DNA of 64,000 nt. Source: Pyropia yezoensis. Its lineage: Eukaryota; Rhodophyta; Bangiophyceae; Bangiales; Bangiaceae. Location: positions 936,590 to 1,000,589 of the forward strand of contig CM020619.1 of assembly GCA_009829735.1 (NCBI GenBank), written 5' to 3'. The position numbers and the translations under genes were made by a program. Below, one piece after another: positions 18,465 to 29,704 of the stretch (positions within the stretch are counted from its first letter, which is position 1; every line of letters starts with the position of its first letter). A model generated the notes under the pieces. That model searched no databases. It was not told where the DNA came from and saw only the letters and a program-made list of their open reading frames with translations.

Positions 18465-18933
18465 TGTGGCAGTATTGACCCTCAGGTAGGGGGGCAACAC
18501 GTGCCATGCAAGGGGCGGCAGGCCACTAGCCTGATCCGTTCCTCCCCCTGCATTTGGGTCCATATTCCCTAAGTTTGGGATAGTTAGCTTAGTAGTAAAT
18601 CCAACTTGGATTTGAGGGTTTTCTGCATTTATCGTCTTGAATTTTCGTGTGGCCCGGTGGGCAGGTGCTGGGGTGGGAGATTCTGAGTGGCGAGATTCTG
18701 AGTGGACCCTGGGGGGATAAGGGGAGGGACAGCGGGGCTTGGCCCTGCGTCCCCGTCCCGACCAAGAAACTGTTGGACCACACACCATCCTCTTGTTTGT
18801 CCGTGGGGGGTTTGCCCCACAACAGGGACAGAGTGTGTGCGACTTGCACTTCTTCCGGTTCCCCCGACACGGGAGGCAGCCCTAGCACACCGCCCCAACT
18901 TGGGTGCCGTGTGTGCTTGTGGTTTTTGCCACA
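18465..18933 (+). repeat. LTR2 (469 bp), 3' LTR of element B
   Basis: It starts TGTGGCAG and ends TTGCCACA, a terminal inverted pair with the standard TG...CA ends. It is 4 substitutions from LTR1 and 4 from LTR3. Similarity to the other copies stops exactly at 18933, after which unrelated, less GC-rich sequence begins. Confidence 0.94.
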
Positions 18934-21900
18934 TACCTCACACATGAAGTTTCTATTGCCTCAATGTCGTTTCTTCCCACTCGCCTACAGCGCACGGTGA
19001 TGACGTTTGAATGCAACTTCAAGTTCGCTTCTATCTGCCCTCCTCATGCCAGTAGAGAGGCTGATAAAGAAACAAGTTAGTGCCCGTTGTGTTTATAAAC
19101 TGTGAAGATCCGTTGTTCCCGGCGGTCCTCAGATGGTGGCGGTTCTGCTTGTTCTCTTCAGGAGTGTGTGTTTGGTGAGGGCGGTGGTCGCTTGTCATGG
19201 CGGGTGACGCCGCATCAAAGAATGCCGGCGCCGTAGGGGGAAAGGTGGACGCCATTGGAGGGCGACCCCTGTCGTCAAGTCCCCCTCCCTAGACCTTTGA
19301 AGATGCCGCTGGCCCCTTCAAGCGTGTGCGCAGGAGCTACTCGACATTGCAAGCAAATGATCTAATCAACGGGCGTTGTCGTGAAGAGACGAACGTCCAC
19401 GTAACCGAGGAACTTTGCTGTTGAGCAGAAAGAATCTTACTGGAATCAAGTTTCAATATATTGATGTTTGCTCGCACTTCAGTGCGCTGTTTAAACTTAG
19501 TTTCCGGGGCATTTGCTCCCCCCCCCCACCCCCCCGAGTGCCTAATCTCTCCCACCCGCTTTTCCAGAAATTCCAGCAAATGGTTTAAGGCATGGGTCTG
19601 GGCAGGTTGTCATGTAGTCAGGCGGCCATTGCGTCGCCTGCGCACGAGAAAGCCAGCCCCTTGCCGTTGCAACCTTCTCGACGCCTCGCAGGCTATGAGG
19701 AGATCATGAGAAGGAACGGAGGGAAGCGGACCCCAGTCACTCATACTGATGTCATCGTCGCAAAGCCCCATTGCGAGCGCCACAACCACCCTCACAAAAT
19801 GTTTTGTAAGTCGTGCGCTCTGCCAGGCATTGCTGAGCACTTCCAACAGTCGAATTTTATGAACCTGCTTGCTTTGCCCTGATCGACCAAGGAAGCAATT
19901 GTTAACGGGGCCTAAGCAGTTCTTTGCTGCACGTCTAGCAATCAATGGTTGCATGGTTGTCACAGGAAAACCGTATACGGTTACGCATTTCGTTAATCTA
20001 CATATTAACGTGTTCGAACTGTTCGATTCACGGTTCAGAGATGGTTCGTGGAATCTGATGCGACGAAGTACAGAAGATCTCCCGCGGAGCTGCAACGGCC
20101 AGTTCCGGCTGCCAAGCCCAGGAAGTCTCCCAGAGTCATGCTGATCATGATGATCTTGCAGCAGTTCTGAAGACAGTCTTGATGCGTTATGTAGTTCCAC
20201 TGTGTTACAACTACTACATCGCGTTCAGGACTATTTCAGTCTAGACTTCGTCGTGTTCTGCATTGCTTGGCGGCCATAGAAGGTACCGCATTGCCGCCGT
20301 CCGGCACCCCCTCCCCCTTCAGGAGCCCCACTACCCCTCTCCGCGCCCCTCGCCATGGTCATCTTCTTCATGGCGCGTAACACCGAGCAGTTGCCCCGCT
20401 TTCTCGGCCCGCTTGCTATGTCTTTGCTGGGTTCGCATCGTTTTTTCGCCGCGTCGGAGGGCACCTCGGCCCGTCTGGGTGCTCGCGTGCAATGAAACGG
20501 GGTTGGCTCGAACCGCAGGGAATTATACTGGCCTTTTTCGCTGATCGCGAGCGAGGCGGCCGCGACCGCGCGGTGGGGCGAAAGGAGCGGCGTGGGAGAC
20601 GTGTTTGGGGGATGAAAGTAATTTCAAGTCGCATCCCTTCACCCATGTCCTTCCCGCCGATGAGGTGGGCCGCCGAACGGGGGGCACCACCGAGGTGTCC
20701 GATGGCAGAAGGTCGCGGGTAGCACCTGAGTGCGCTTTGACCTCTTGGGGCGGTGGACTCTGCGACCGACAGAACCACGGACTTCACCGGCACATTCCGA
20801 GGTCACGTGTACGGCAATTCATTGAAGAAGCGTAAAATCAGAACTCATAAACTATTACGTCAGCTCTCATGCCATGTCGTTCTGCAACAATGCGGTTAGA
20901 TGCGTCCAGACGTGGTCGTGTCGAGCCCTTACATCGATAGCTGCTCGCATTTATAGTGGGGCGTATCAGGAACGTATATATATAAACCTTGAGACCACAG
21001 GTCACACTCTCAGGTGAGGCGGTACAGTGTACGAAGAGCAAGCAATCAGTGTCAGTCAAATTACTTTTATCGTTAAAAGAGGAGCACGCTGAAATACAGC
21101 TGGCAGAGCGTTCCCTGCTGCAAGTGCAAGACTGCCCCAATAACAGGTGCGCGAGTATTTTTTAGCACTTCACGAGACAGCTGCAGCCGTTGATTCACGC
21201 ATGTGTCAGCGTTCGTTGCTGGAATAAAATCAAAGTCATAGACCTGCTCAGAACAGATTTACAAGCAGTCGTCAGAGCAGTTTCGCCATACTGTTCCATT
21301 TATTGTCTTGGACTCGTTCTTGCAGCGCGGTGGAACTCTTCAGTGATTGGATCCTGGTTTTTATGAAGTCGGAGGTGGTCCCATGTTATGAATGTCATCA
21401 GAGATACTGCTGGTTTCTGATTTCTGTCCTGGGAGACCGAGACTCACTCTCTCAGACTACTATCAGCCAATCAGTTACACCGCCGGTACCATTTCCCTGG
21501 CCGCTGTGCCTCTACAGGCTGGAATCGCCTGTATTTTTCTTTGTATCTCCGGGGAAACGTGACGTGTTACTCAGTGGTTCTGCCAAGATCGCCCGGCAAA
21601 GTGCTCCTGACAGTAAAAAACATCAAGCGTCTGAGAAGATGGAGTAAGAAACCGTTGAGGTCTTTTCTGCCACAGCAAACGAGCGCATGATCGGGGTCGT
21701 CTGAGAGCCGATAGCGCTGTTCAACCAGTGCGGTGCCCGTACTACTCAAAAACTGAATATTAGTCTCAGTCTTAGGCAATCAGGACAAAATACAGAAAGC
21801 AGCAATAGTCCGGAACTTGTGTTCTCTTTATTCTCGTAAGGTCTTGGAGGACACTTTTCGTGGATCTCTTCGTGATCTTTCGAAATTGAAGAGTTCCTCG

Positions 21901-22705
21901 TCATTTGCTTTGGATACGATATATATATGTAGTCTTGCACGCAACGGCGCAGTCTGTTTGCGCCCTCGTGGAGGTTGGGACGAGCAAAGTGGTGGAGTTC
22001 TAAACACTCTGGTCTCCCCACTTCTGGCAGTCGTGCTTGTGCACTGTTCAGTGCTTAAAACTGCTCGTGCTCTGCCGAGCAGTTTTAGCAGCAACGTGCC
22101 TGGAACTCAACTGGACTGACCAATGGAGGCTTTGTAACATGCCGGCCCGACATCAAAGCACATCAAGCTCGTCGAGGATTGCGTGCAGATCAACCGGAAA
22201 AGTGGCCCGAGGATGTGCGCTGGAAACTATGTAGGACGGGAGATTTGCGGTCGACGGCAGGCTCACTCTGCCCACCCCTCGTATGCAAGGGCCAAGGCTG
22301 ACACCTCGCCATGAAGCATGAGAATGACCCCACGCGTTGCCTGTGCGCACCACAGGCCGGTGGCCCACAATGTTGTGGGGGCCCCACCGCTCGCGGAGCG
22401 CAGCAGGTTTTGTACTGGGCACGAGACCCACTGCCCCACCGCGGTGATGCCCAGCTGGGTTCATTTACCAGCCCGACAAACCACTCATCCCTTCCCCGGC
22501 CCCGCCTGACCACCAGTTTCACTGTGGTACCCGCTGCGCTCGCCGCGCCGCGAACTGCTTCAAAGCCATTCCCCCTCTGCCGCCCCCTCCCCCGCCGCCA
22601 CCCCCTGGTGCACCGTGCTGGCAGGCGTGGCCGCCCCCTCGCCTGCTGCTACCCGCTCGCGGAGGTGGGTATTGCCTTTGTCGCGCGCCACAGCGGGGGC
22701 ACCCC
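18934..22705. other. Lower-GC region without recognisable gene
   Basis: From the retroelement edge to about 22.2 kb the composition is close to balanced, against the strong GC excess elsewhere. Stop codons are frequent in all frames and the longest ORF (19610-20200, minus) shows no recognisable motif. There are short simple repeats such as TATATATA near 20975 and 21925. It may be an old decayed element or ordinary spacer. The last 400 bp return to high GC and are probably the promoter region of the gene at 22706. Confidence 0.6.
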
Positions 22706-24043
22706 ATGGCCACTTCCGCCGCAGGTGCGGCGGAGAGGGAGGCGGGCGGCGGTGGCATCCCCCCGCCCCGCCCCGCGCTTCCGCCGCCGGCGGTGGCCGA
22801 TGAGGAAGCGAGGGGCTTGCCGTCCTTGCGTCCTTCCTTGAGCGTGGCTGCTGCAGGGGCCAGTGGTCGACAGGGCGGGTGCTCCCCTCGTGAGACGCGG
22901 ACGTTCGCGCGTCTGGTAGGTGGGCTTGGGCTGCTCACCATTCTTGTCCAGGCCATCATCTGGGTCCCCGTCCTGTACAATGCCGAGTGGGCGTGCACCG
23001 ATGCCGTAAGCCAGCGGCTGCTACCGTGCGACGGTGTTGTGGTGGGGCGAGGCAGAGGGGCGGTGTGCTCGGAAGACGAGCCCCTGTTGGTCTCCTATTC
23101 ATTGTGGAGAGTTGTGTCCACTGTGGTCGGCGCCATCTGCTCTCCCTTGTGGGGGCTGCTCGCCTGGCTGTGGGTTGTGGGGGCGAGGGTGGTCGCGGTC
23201 GCCTGGAAGCGCGTCATCACCGCCCCGCCTCCCCCCCTCTCATCCGAGGCGTTTGGTGTCTCTGCTGCGCAGCACGTCCGTCGGATGACCGAGCGCAAAC
23301 TACTGGCTTCTATCCTCGCATGCAACCTGCTGGCGCTGCTTGTCCTCGCCGCCCTACAGCCACCCCACTTCATGGAGTGGAAGACGGCGGATTGCATCTG
23401 GGCGGCGTGGCTGTGTGTCGCCTCTACGGTGGCTCACGTGGGCGTCGTGACCGCGCTCATCACCGTCATTCCCCTGTCGGCTGACGCCCTTGTCATCCAG
23501 AGATTCGACCAGTGGTGGATGTCCCGAGCGCGCATGGCAGGGGTGGCGAGTGCGCGTGGAGCAGGGATGCGCAGCCAACGGGCCAGGGGAGGGCGGGGGG
23601 TTTGGGCCTCGGGCGCTTCTCCGCCGGCCCTCCCATCGTCCACCCTGATGCCCAAGGTGTCGGTGTCGCAGGTGCTGGGCGCAGACTCTCTCTCCGTGGT
23701 GTCTCTGCCCATCATTTATTATGCGTTGCGATTGGGAACGACGGCCGGCATGGCGTGGTGCGCCTCGTCTGGCGGCGCGTATGTGCCGGATGGGTGGCCT
23801 TTGGTTGGGTTCTTGTCTGCCGACTTTCTTGTGGAGATGGCCGTCATCTTCGGAGGGCTCTGGTTATGGTTGACCCACTTCACCTTTTGGAGCGCCGCAG
23901 GGGGGGGGAGCCATGACCGAGTGGCGGCGTCGGTGCCCCGGACAAGTGCGCTCCAGGGCGGGAATGGACAAGAAGAGGGAGTGAGGCAGCCTCTGGTTCT
24001 TGACCAATCGGTGACGACTTTTGGGGCCACTGCACGGGGCTGA
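22706..24043 (+). CDS. Six-helix membrane protein (445 aa), unknown family
   Basis: The ATG at 22706 follows CCCC and is the first in the frame after a proline-rich upstream stretch. Residues 1-65 are Pro/Gly/Ala-rich and cytosolic-looking. Six hydrophobic segments follow, around residues 70-95 (LVGGLGLLTILVQAIIW), 130-165, 195-218, 232-260, 335-360 and 372-402 (VIFGGLWLWLTHF). A long polar loop with Arg/Gly runs at about 275-330, between helices 4 and 5. The tail is polar. Two cysteines in the first extracellular-type loop could form a disulphide. I recognise no family. A single exon is assumed; introns cannot be excluded. Confidence 0.6.
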   Translation: MATSAAGAAEREAGGGGIPPPRPALPPPAVADEEARGLPSLRPSLSVAAAGASGRQGGCSPRETRTFARLVGGLGLLTILVQAIIWVPVLYNAEWACTDAVSQRLLPCDGVVVGRGRGAVCSEDEPLLVSYSLWRVVSTVVGAICSPLWGLLAWLWVVGARVVAVAWKRVITAPPPPLSSEAFGVSAAQHVRRMTERKLLASILACNLLALLVLAALQPPHFMEWKTADCIWAAWLCVASTVAHVGVVTALITVIPLSADALVIQRFDQWWMSRARMAGVASARGAGMRSQRARGGRGVWASGASPPALPSSTLMPKVSVSQVLGADSLSVVSLPIIYYALRLGTTAGMAWCASSGGAYVPDGWPLVGFLSADFLVEMAVIFGGLWLWLTHFTFWSAAGGGSHDRVAASVPRTSALQGGNGQEEGVRQPLVLDQSVTTFGATARG

Positions 24044-24400
24044 GGGAGGAGGGCGCCGTACGACTCGGGGGCTGATGTGTATGGTCGAGGTGGGCTGTGC
24101 AGTGGGTCTAAAACCGAGTACCTACATTTGCGCGCATCGGGTCAAAATTGGACGTGTCCGCCCGTGCAAGGTCTCCTGTAGGGCCCGTAAAGGCCGAATG
24201 TTTGCAAGAAACGCACTCTCGGGGATGCTACGGGCAGGGAACAGAACCGCTTTTATCCGCTCCTTAACGACGAGAAAGAGGACGTCGAGACCTACCTTCT
24301 CATATGAGAAGGCCGTTTTCTGTTCTGTTCTCGCCGAGATAGCTTTTTTCCAACGCGCTGTTGCATCGCTGTTCTTGCACAGGGATACACGAAAAGGTGG

Positions 24401-24460
24401 TACTGTACTGTACAGCATGTATGTATGTACTGTACATACATGTACAGTATGTACTGTACC
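24401..24460. repeat. TGTAC-rich palindromic cluster
   Basis: A 60-bp block is built from TGTAC/GTACA and ATGTAC units. It contains a perfect 21-bp palindrome, two 10-bp arms (ATGTATGTAC and its complement) around a central T, at 24421-24441. It lies between the ends of two convergent genes. Related GTACAT/ATGTAC pairs recur at 27041-27062 and 48284-48300. A regulatory or cruciform role is inference. Confidence 0.7.
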
Positions 24461-24616
24461 GTCGGCTCGTGCACCCCCCGACCCCCCCCCCCCCCAACCC
24501 AGTGGCCGCAAGCTGCAGCCGTTCGTCTATTCCTGGGACGCCATTCCCCTCCACCTACCCCCCGCCCCCCCCCGCCCCCCGCGACTATTCTTCCCCGCCG
24601 CAGCTGCACCCGCCTC

Positions 24617-25803
24617 TCACACACACACCTGCGAAGCGGCGGCGGCGGCAGCGTCACCCCGCCGCCGCCGCTGCCGCACCCGGTGGACGAGCCAGCCGAG
24701 CCAGGCGTGGCGGCGGCGGCCGCCGCCGCCCCCCCCTCCTCCGCCGCCGCCGGCGGCATCCCTCCCCGGCGGCGGCGCCAGCCCGAGGGAGCCCCCCCAC
24801 TTGCGCCCCGCCCCCGGCGGGGGCGCCGAAGCCACCGTCGGGAGGGCGCCCGCCCGCGGCCGCGCCGCCAGCGGCCGCGCCACGGGCGGCCGCCCCATGG
24901 CCGCCGCCACCACCGCAACGGCGGTCGTTGGCCGCCCGGCCGCCGCTCCCCCGGCCGCCGCCCCCCCGTCCCCCACCCCACCGCCGCCCCCTCCCGCCTC
25001 GTCGTCTGCCGCAAACCGAAACGCGCGCGTCCGCGGCAGCGCCTTACCGCCGCCACACACCCCCCCCGCGGCGGCGCCGTCGCCGCCGCCGGCCACCGAC
25101 AGGCACGAGCCCGCCGCGGCGACCAGCGCGCCGGGGCCCCCCGCCGACAGGGGCGGCGGTGGCGCCGCCGCCACCGTCGCTGCCGCCCGCCGACCGCCCG
25201 CCCCTTCGGTCCACCGGCGAGTAACAAACGGCTGGGCCGCCGGATCGGAGGCCTCCACCGCCGCCGCCGCCGCCCCTGCCGGCCTCGCCGCCGCCCCTGC
25301 CGGCCTCGCCGCCGCCGGCCTCGCCGCCGCCGGCCTCGCTGCCGCCGCCGCCGCCGCCGCCGCACCGTCGCCGCCGCCGCCGCCGCCGCCGCCGTTGCCC
25401 ATACGAACACCCGGGTCGACGTGCCTGCGCGGCGATCCACCCCCCTTCCCCCCCTTTCCTCCTCTCGTGCTTGTCGACAGCGTTAGCCGCGGCGGGGTGG
25501 ACACGTCTAGCGGCGGCGCCGACCACCCACCCCCCCCCGGGGGGGACACCCCAATGACCAGCCTCCCAGACGAGCCGCGCCGCCGCCGCCGCGGGGACGT
25601 CGTGCCCGACGACGCGGGCGAGCCGCCGCCACCGCCGCCACCGCCGCCGCCGTGCAACGATCGCGCCGCGTGGTCGGCCCAGTCCGTGAGCGTCTGCGCG
25701 CGCGCGGCAGCAGCATCGGCCGGGGAGGTGGGCAATGTCACGTCAGCCGCAAACGTCGGAGGAGGAGGAGGGAGAAGGGGCGACCCGCCGGCCCCGCCAC
25801 CGC

Positions 25804-25834
<31 letters not shown>

Positions 25835-26002
25835 GGTACTGGGGGCGCCGCCACCACCGCTGCCGCCTGCCGAGGAGACCGATCCACGGCGGCGGCGCAG
25901 CGCGGGGCCAGCCGGCAAAGGGGGCACGTCGGGAGGCGCGGCCGCGTACGTGACGCCGGCGCCGTCAAGGGGGCCGCCAAATTCATACAGGCGGTCTTCC
26001 AT
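24617..26002 (-). CDS. Low-complexity Gly/Ala/Pro-rich protein (461 aa), tentative
   Basis: The ORF starts at an ATG with a non-repetitive N-terminus (MEDRLYEFGGPLDG) and contains islands of ordinary composition among Gly and Ala runs: TDWADHAARSLHGG, GSSGRLVIGVSPP, PFVTRRWTEGAG and TRAFRFAADDE. Several RRRRGS-type basic/Ser motifs resemble kinase sites. The opposite strand is also open for 674 codons but gives only Pro/Ala runs, so minus is preferred. Trinucleotide GCC/GGC runs dominate. No domain is recognised, and frame and ends are uncertain because of poly-G tracts. Confidence 0.4.
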
Positions 26003-26035
26003 GACAGCAACAGCAGGGGAGGGGGGGGGGGCGGG

Positions 26036-26101
26036 AAAGGCGTGAGAGCAGAAGGGGAAAGGCGTGAGAGCAGAAGGGGAAAGGCGTCAGCGCAGAGAAG
26101 C
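26036..26101. repeat. 22-bp tandem repeat, three units
   Basis: The unit AAAGGCGTGAGAGCAGAAGGGG repeats at 26036, 26058 and 26080, the last with substitutions. It lies just upstream of the minus-strand ATG at 26002, within its putative 5' leader or promoter. Confidence 0.75.
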
Positions 26102-27434
26102 AAAAAAAGGCTTGGCCACAACAAGAAAAACGGGCAAGGGGCGCCGTGGGGCAAAAAAGGCAAGGGCGGCACAGCGCGTTCTTGGCGATGACGGCCCCGC
26201 TCGTGCGAGGGCAAGGATGAGACCCCCAAGAGGGGAGCGCGGGTGCTCTCTTGCACAGTCCGTGTGACGGAGGGGGTGTGTGCCGCCGGCTGATCTAGGC
26301 GCCCAACGTCCGAGGATGGAAGGGCAGAGCGCCGAGAGGGCGGGCGGAGCAGCTGCTGACCCCGTTGGACGGGGCGGGCCACCGCGTCACGGCTGCAAAA
26401 GTGGGCACACCCTCGGCGCGGCTGGCCGCGGCGCGTCACGCCCAGCTTTCCACGGGTGGCCGTCACCACGGGGTTGCGTGGAGGCGCGGCCACTTGCTTT
26501 TTTCCACGGCTTCCGCATTCAGCTGCCAGCGCGTTTTCTACATACCTACACGCCTCGGGCGGGCATCTCGACCTCTCCGGCCCCCAGCCCCCCACCCCCA
26601 CAGCGCGTTCCCCCCACCGCTGTGATTGGTGCCAGCGAGAACCAACCGGGGCGTGGGGTTGGCAGCCGCTGAGCGGGGCTGGCCTTCAGGTGGAGGTGTG
26701 ACCGGTCGGAGCCAGGCGTGTGTGTATATGGATACGTGCCCCGGTCGGCCGGTTTGAAGGGGTGCGGGTGGGGGCCCCCGCGGGGGCGCCACCCCCTCCG
26801 ACGGGCACCACGGCCCCATTATTGGGCCATGTTGCATGATGACGGGGCCGGGTTGCTTCTCCGCCTCGTCCCTGGCGGGAGATCGTTTGCCGACCCTTCG
26901 CCTGGAGGTCCGTTGTGGCGGATCAGCCAACAAGGGGTGGCGGTCGCATCTGCTGGCGAATAGGAAGCGCGTGTCAGGCGAGAGAAATGGATGGGCGACC
27001 ACTGAACTGCGCATGCGCAACGGGTTGACAGGTCTTTGTTGTACATTCTGTACTGTATGTACACAATGACACCTTCGTCTCAAAAGTCGGCCAAGCCAGT
27101 ACGTATGTACTTGCTGACGCGTTTGGACATCGGGCGGGCTTCGTCTTGGCTGCAGGGCGTGCTCGGTATGAATATTTGATGCGGGGCGGGCTCCTGCCTC
27201 GGCGGCTCCAAAGACGGCCCAGCATGCCTGCTTGATGCAACGTGCAAGCGTGTCCGCCGCATGGTCTCCTTTCTGGAACACCGCGGGAAGCAGTATCACA
27301 TTGGCCAGCGCGGCAAAAAACTTATGCTCGTCCCCGAAAAAAGAGAAACATAATAACGAACACGTACGAAATGAGAGGGCATTCTCCCGACGCGCCCTCT
27401 CCCCCTCCTCTCACCGACTTCGCCCCCTCCTCTC
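26102..27434. other. Intergenic, no gene seen
   Basis: The stretch lies between the start of the minus ORF at 26002 and the end of DXS. It has AG-rich sequence at its left, several short ORFs without motifs, and a GTACAT/ATGTAC inverted pair at 27041-27062. It probably holds the promoter of the left gene and the 3' end of DXS. Confidence 0.5.
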
Positions 27435-29704
27435 TCAAGCGCCAATGGTCCCTGACATCACTTCTGCGCTGCGGCCAAGCAGCCGCAACGCCGTCGCTTC
27501 AATGTGGCTCGCATTCAGCCCCGCCTCCTCGTACTGCTGGTTCTGGCTCCCGTGGTCAATGTACCTATCGGGAAGGACCATCGGCCGCACCCGCAGGTCC
27601 CCCCCGTCGAGGAGCCCCTCGAGCGCCAGAAAGTGGAGCACGTGGTCACCGAAGCCCCCAATGCTGCCCTCCTCCACCGTCACCAACACCTCGTGGTCGG
27701 TCGCGAGCGACCGCACTAGCTCCGTGTCGAGCGGCTTCATGAACCGCGCGTCCGCAACCGTCACGTCCACGCCAGCAGCCTCGAGCGCGTCGGCCGCGTT
27801 AATGCACTCGAGCAGCCGCGTGCCAATGGACAGGAGCGCCACCTTACGCCCGCCATTGCCGGAGGCGTGGCGGAGGATGCGGCCCTTGCCAATCGGCAGC
27901 GCCCGCCCGCGCGTCGGCATCTCGGCGCCGCGGTAGCCAAACTTAGACCGCAGCGTCTCCAGGCCAAGGCCATTGCCCCGCGGGTACCGCACGACCGTCG
28001 GGCCATCATCAAACGCAATGGCCGTGGCAACCATGTGCTGGAGCTCCACCTCGTCCGACGGCGCCATGATTGTCATGTTGGGCAGGCAGCCCAGGTAGGC
28101 CAGGTCAAACGACCCCGCATGGGTAGCGCCATCGTTGCCAACAAGCCCTGCTCGGTCGAGGATGAAGCGGACGGGCAGCCGCTGAAGCGCCACATCGTGC
28201 ACGACCTGGTCATAGCCGCGCTGGAGGAAGGTTGAGTAGATGCAGCAGACGGGCTTGGCACCTTCGGTGGCCATCCCTGCCGCCAGCGTCACCGCGTGCT
28301 GCTCGGCAATCCCTACGTCGTAGCACCGGTTGGGGAAGCGCTCACCAAACAGGTTGAGGCCCGTCCCACCCGGCATGGCCGCGGTGATGGCCACCACCTT
28401 GCGGTCCCGCTCCGCCTCGGCAATGAGTGACCGGGCAAAGACGCCCGTGTAAGAGGGCGTTGGCGCCACCGTCTTGGCTTGCTTGCCCGTGGCAACGTCA
28501 AACTTGGCCACCCCGTGGTACTTGTCAAAGGCGCCCTCGGCGGGGGCGTAGCCGCGGCCCTTCTCCGTCTTGACGTGAAGCATGACCGGCTTGTTGCCAG
28601 GCAGATCCCGCACATTCTCCAGGATGGGGATGAGGGTGTCCAGGTTGTGCCCGTCAATGGGGCCAATGTAGTAAAAGCCGAGCTCCTCAAACAGGGTGCC
28701 CCCCCCACCGGGCGACACGATACCCCGTGCGTACTCGTCCACCTTGGCGGCGATGCCCTGTACCTCCTCGGGGAAGAGGCGGGAGAAGTCCTTCGCCGCC
28801 GACCGCACGTCGGAAAACGGCTTGGACGACAGCAGCCGGCTGGTGTAGTTGGAGAGGGCCCCCGACGGCACCACCCCCGCGGCCGTCTGGGTGCCCGTCG
28901 GCAGACTGACCTGTCCATTATCGTTGAGCACCACAATCACCCGGTTCTTGAGGTACCCCGCGTTGTTCATGGCCTCGTAGGCCATCCCACCCGTAATGGC
29001 ACCGTCGCCAATCACCGCAATGCACTCATTGTTCTTGCCCGCCAAGTCGCGAGCGACCGCCATGCCCAGCGCCGCAGAGATACTGGTGCTGCTGTGGCCA
29101 GCACCAAACGGGTCGTACTCTGACTCGGTGCGCTTGGTGAAGCCACTCAGCCCGCCGCTCTGGCGCATGGTGCCCATGGCGGCACGGCGGCTGGTCAGGA
29201 TCTTGTGCGGGTACGTCTGGTGCGCCACGTCCCACACAATCCGGTCGTGGGGGGTGTTAAAAACGTAGTGGAGGGCGACGGTGAGCTCGACGACGCCCAG
29301 CGAGGCGCCCAGGTGGCCGCCCGTCTTGGAAACGGACCGGATGGTGTCCCAGCGGAGCTCGTGCGCCAGCCGCTTAATCTGGGGTAGCGACCAGCCGCGG
29401 TAGTCGGCGGGCTCGGCAATCCGGTCCAGCAGCGGGGTGCTCTTGGGGCCATTGTCATAGGTAGACGGCGGCGACGGGGGCGGCAGTCCCGCCGCGGGGG
29501 GGGGGGGGGGACCGCGCCATTGCCGGCGCGCCCGTCGGCGTGCGCGACCAGCGGGTGGAAGGTGGAGGGGGTCCGCCCGACAGACACGCCAGCGGCGCGT
29601 CGGCTGGCGGGGGTGCCCACCGCGGCCGCCGACGTGGTGGCGCCAAAGGCGGCCGCCGCCCGACCGGGCAGCGGCGGCACCGCAAAAGCTGCCACCGGCG
29701 CCAT
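27435..29704 (-). CDS. dxs: 1-deoxy-D-xylulose-5-phosphate synthase, plastid-targeted, frame break in N-terminal region
   Basis: DXS condenses pyruvate and glyceraldehyde 3-phosphate with thiamine diphosphate, the first step of the plastid MEP pathway. The body is full length: GGHLGASLG, the ThDP motif GDGAITGG followed by the NN and LNDN region, GAGHSS, the catalytic-domain [18 protein letters not shown], and the C-terminal domain ending GTIGA. The body frame lacks an ATG upstream. A good transit peptide with an ATG at 29704 ([15 protein letters not shown], rich in Ala, Ser and Thr) is in another frame, joined across a run of 15 G at 29496-29510. One additional G, or two fewer, would restore continuity. 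A miscount in the assembly is more likely than a dead gene. No introns are seen. Confidence 0.95.
29496..29510. other. Poly-G run (15) at the DXS frame break
   Basis: This homopolymer separates the transit-peptide frame from the DXS body frame. On the coding strand it encodes a proline run, tolerant of length change in protein terms but not in frame. Confidence 0.85.

Larger units (their letters stand above)
9557..18933 (+). mobile_element. Complete Ty3/gypsy chromodomain retrotransposon B (9377 bp)
   Basis: Both 469-bp LTRs, a primer binding site, intact gag and pol and a polypurine tract are present. An additional intact antisense ORF sits between pol and the 3' LTR. The LTRs are about 99% identical, so the insertion or tandem formation is recent. 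Pol order (PR-RT-RH-IN-chromodomain) and the C-terminal chromodomain place it among chromoviruses. The right flank begins TACCT at 18934; no left target copy can be checked because the left LTR is shared with element A. It looks capable of autonomous movement and could also mobilise deleted relatives such as element C. Confidence 0.93.

Noticed and set aside
24021-26045. 674-codon plus-strand frame
   Set aside because: It encodes mainly Pro/Ala runs from GCC repeats; the minus frame has ordered peptides and an ATG.
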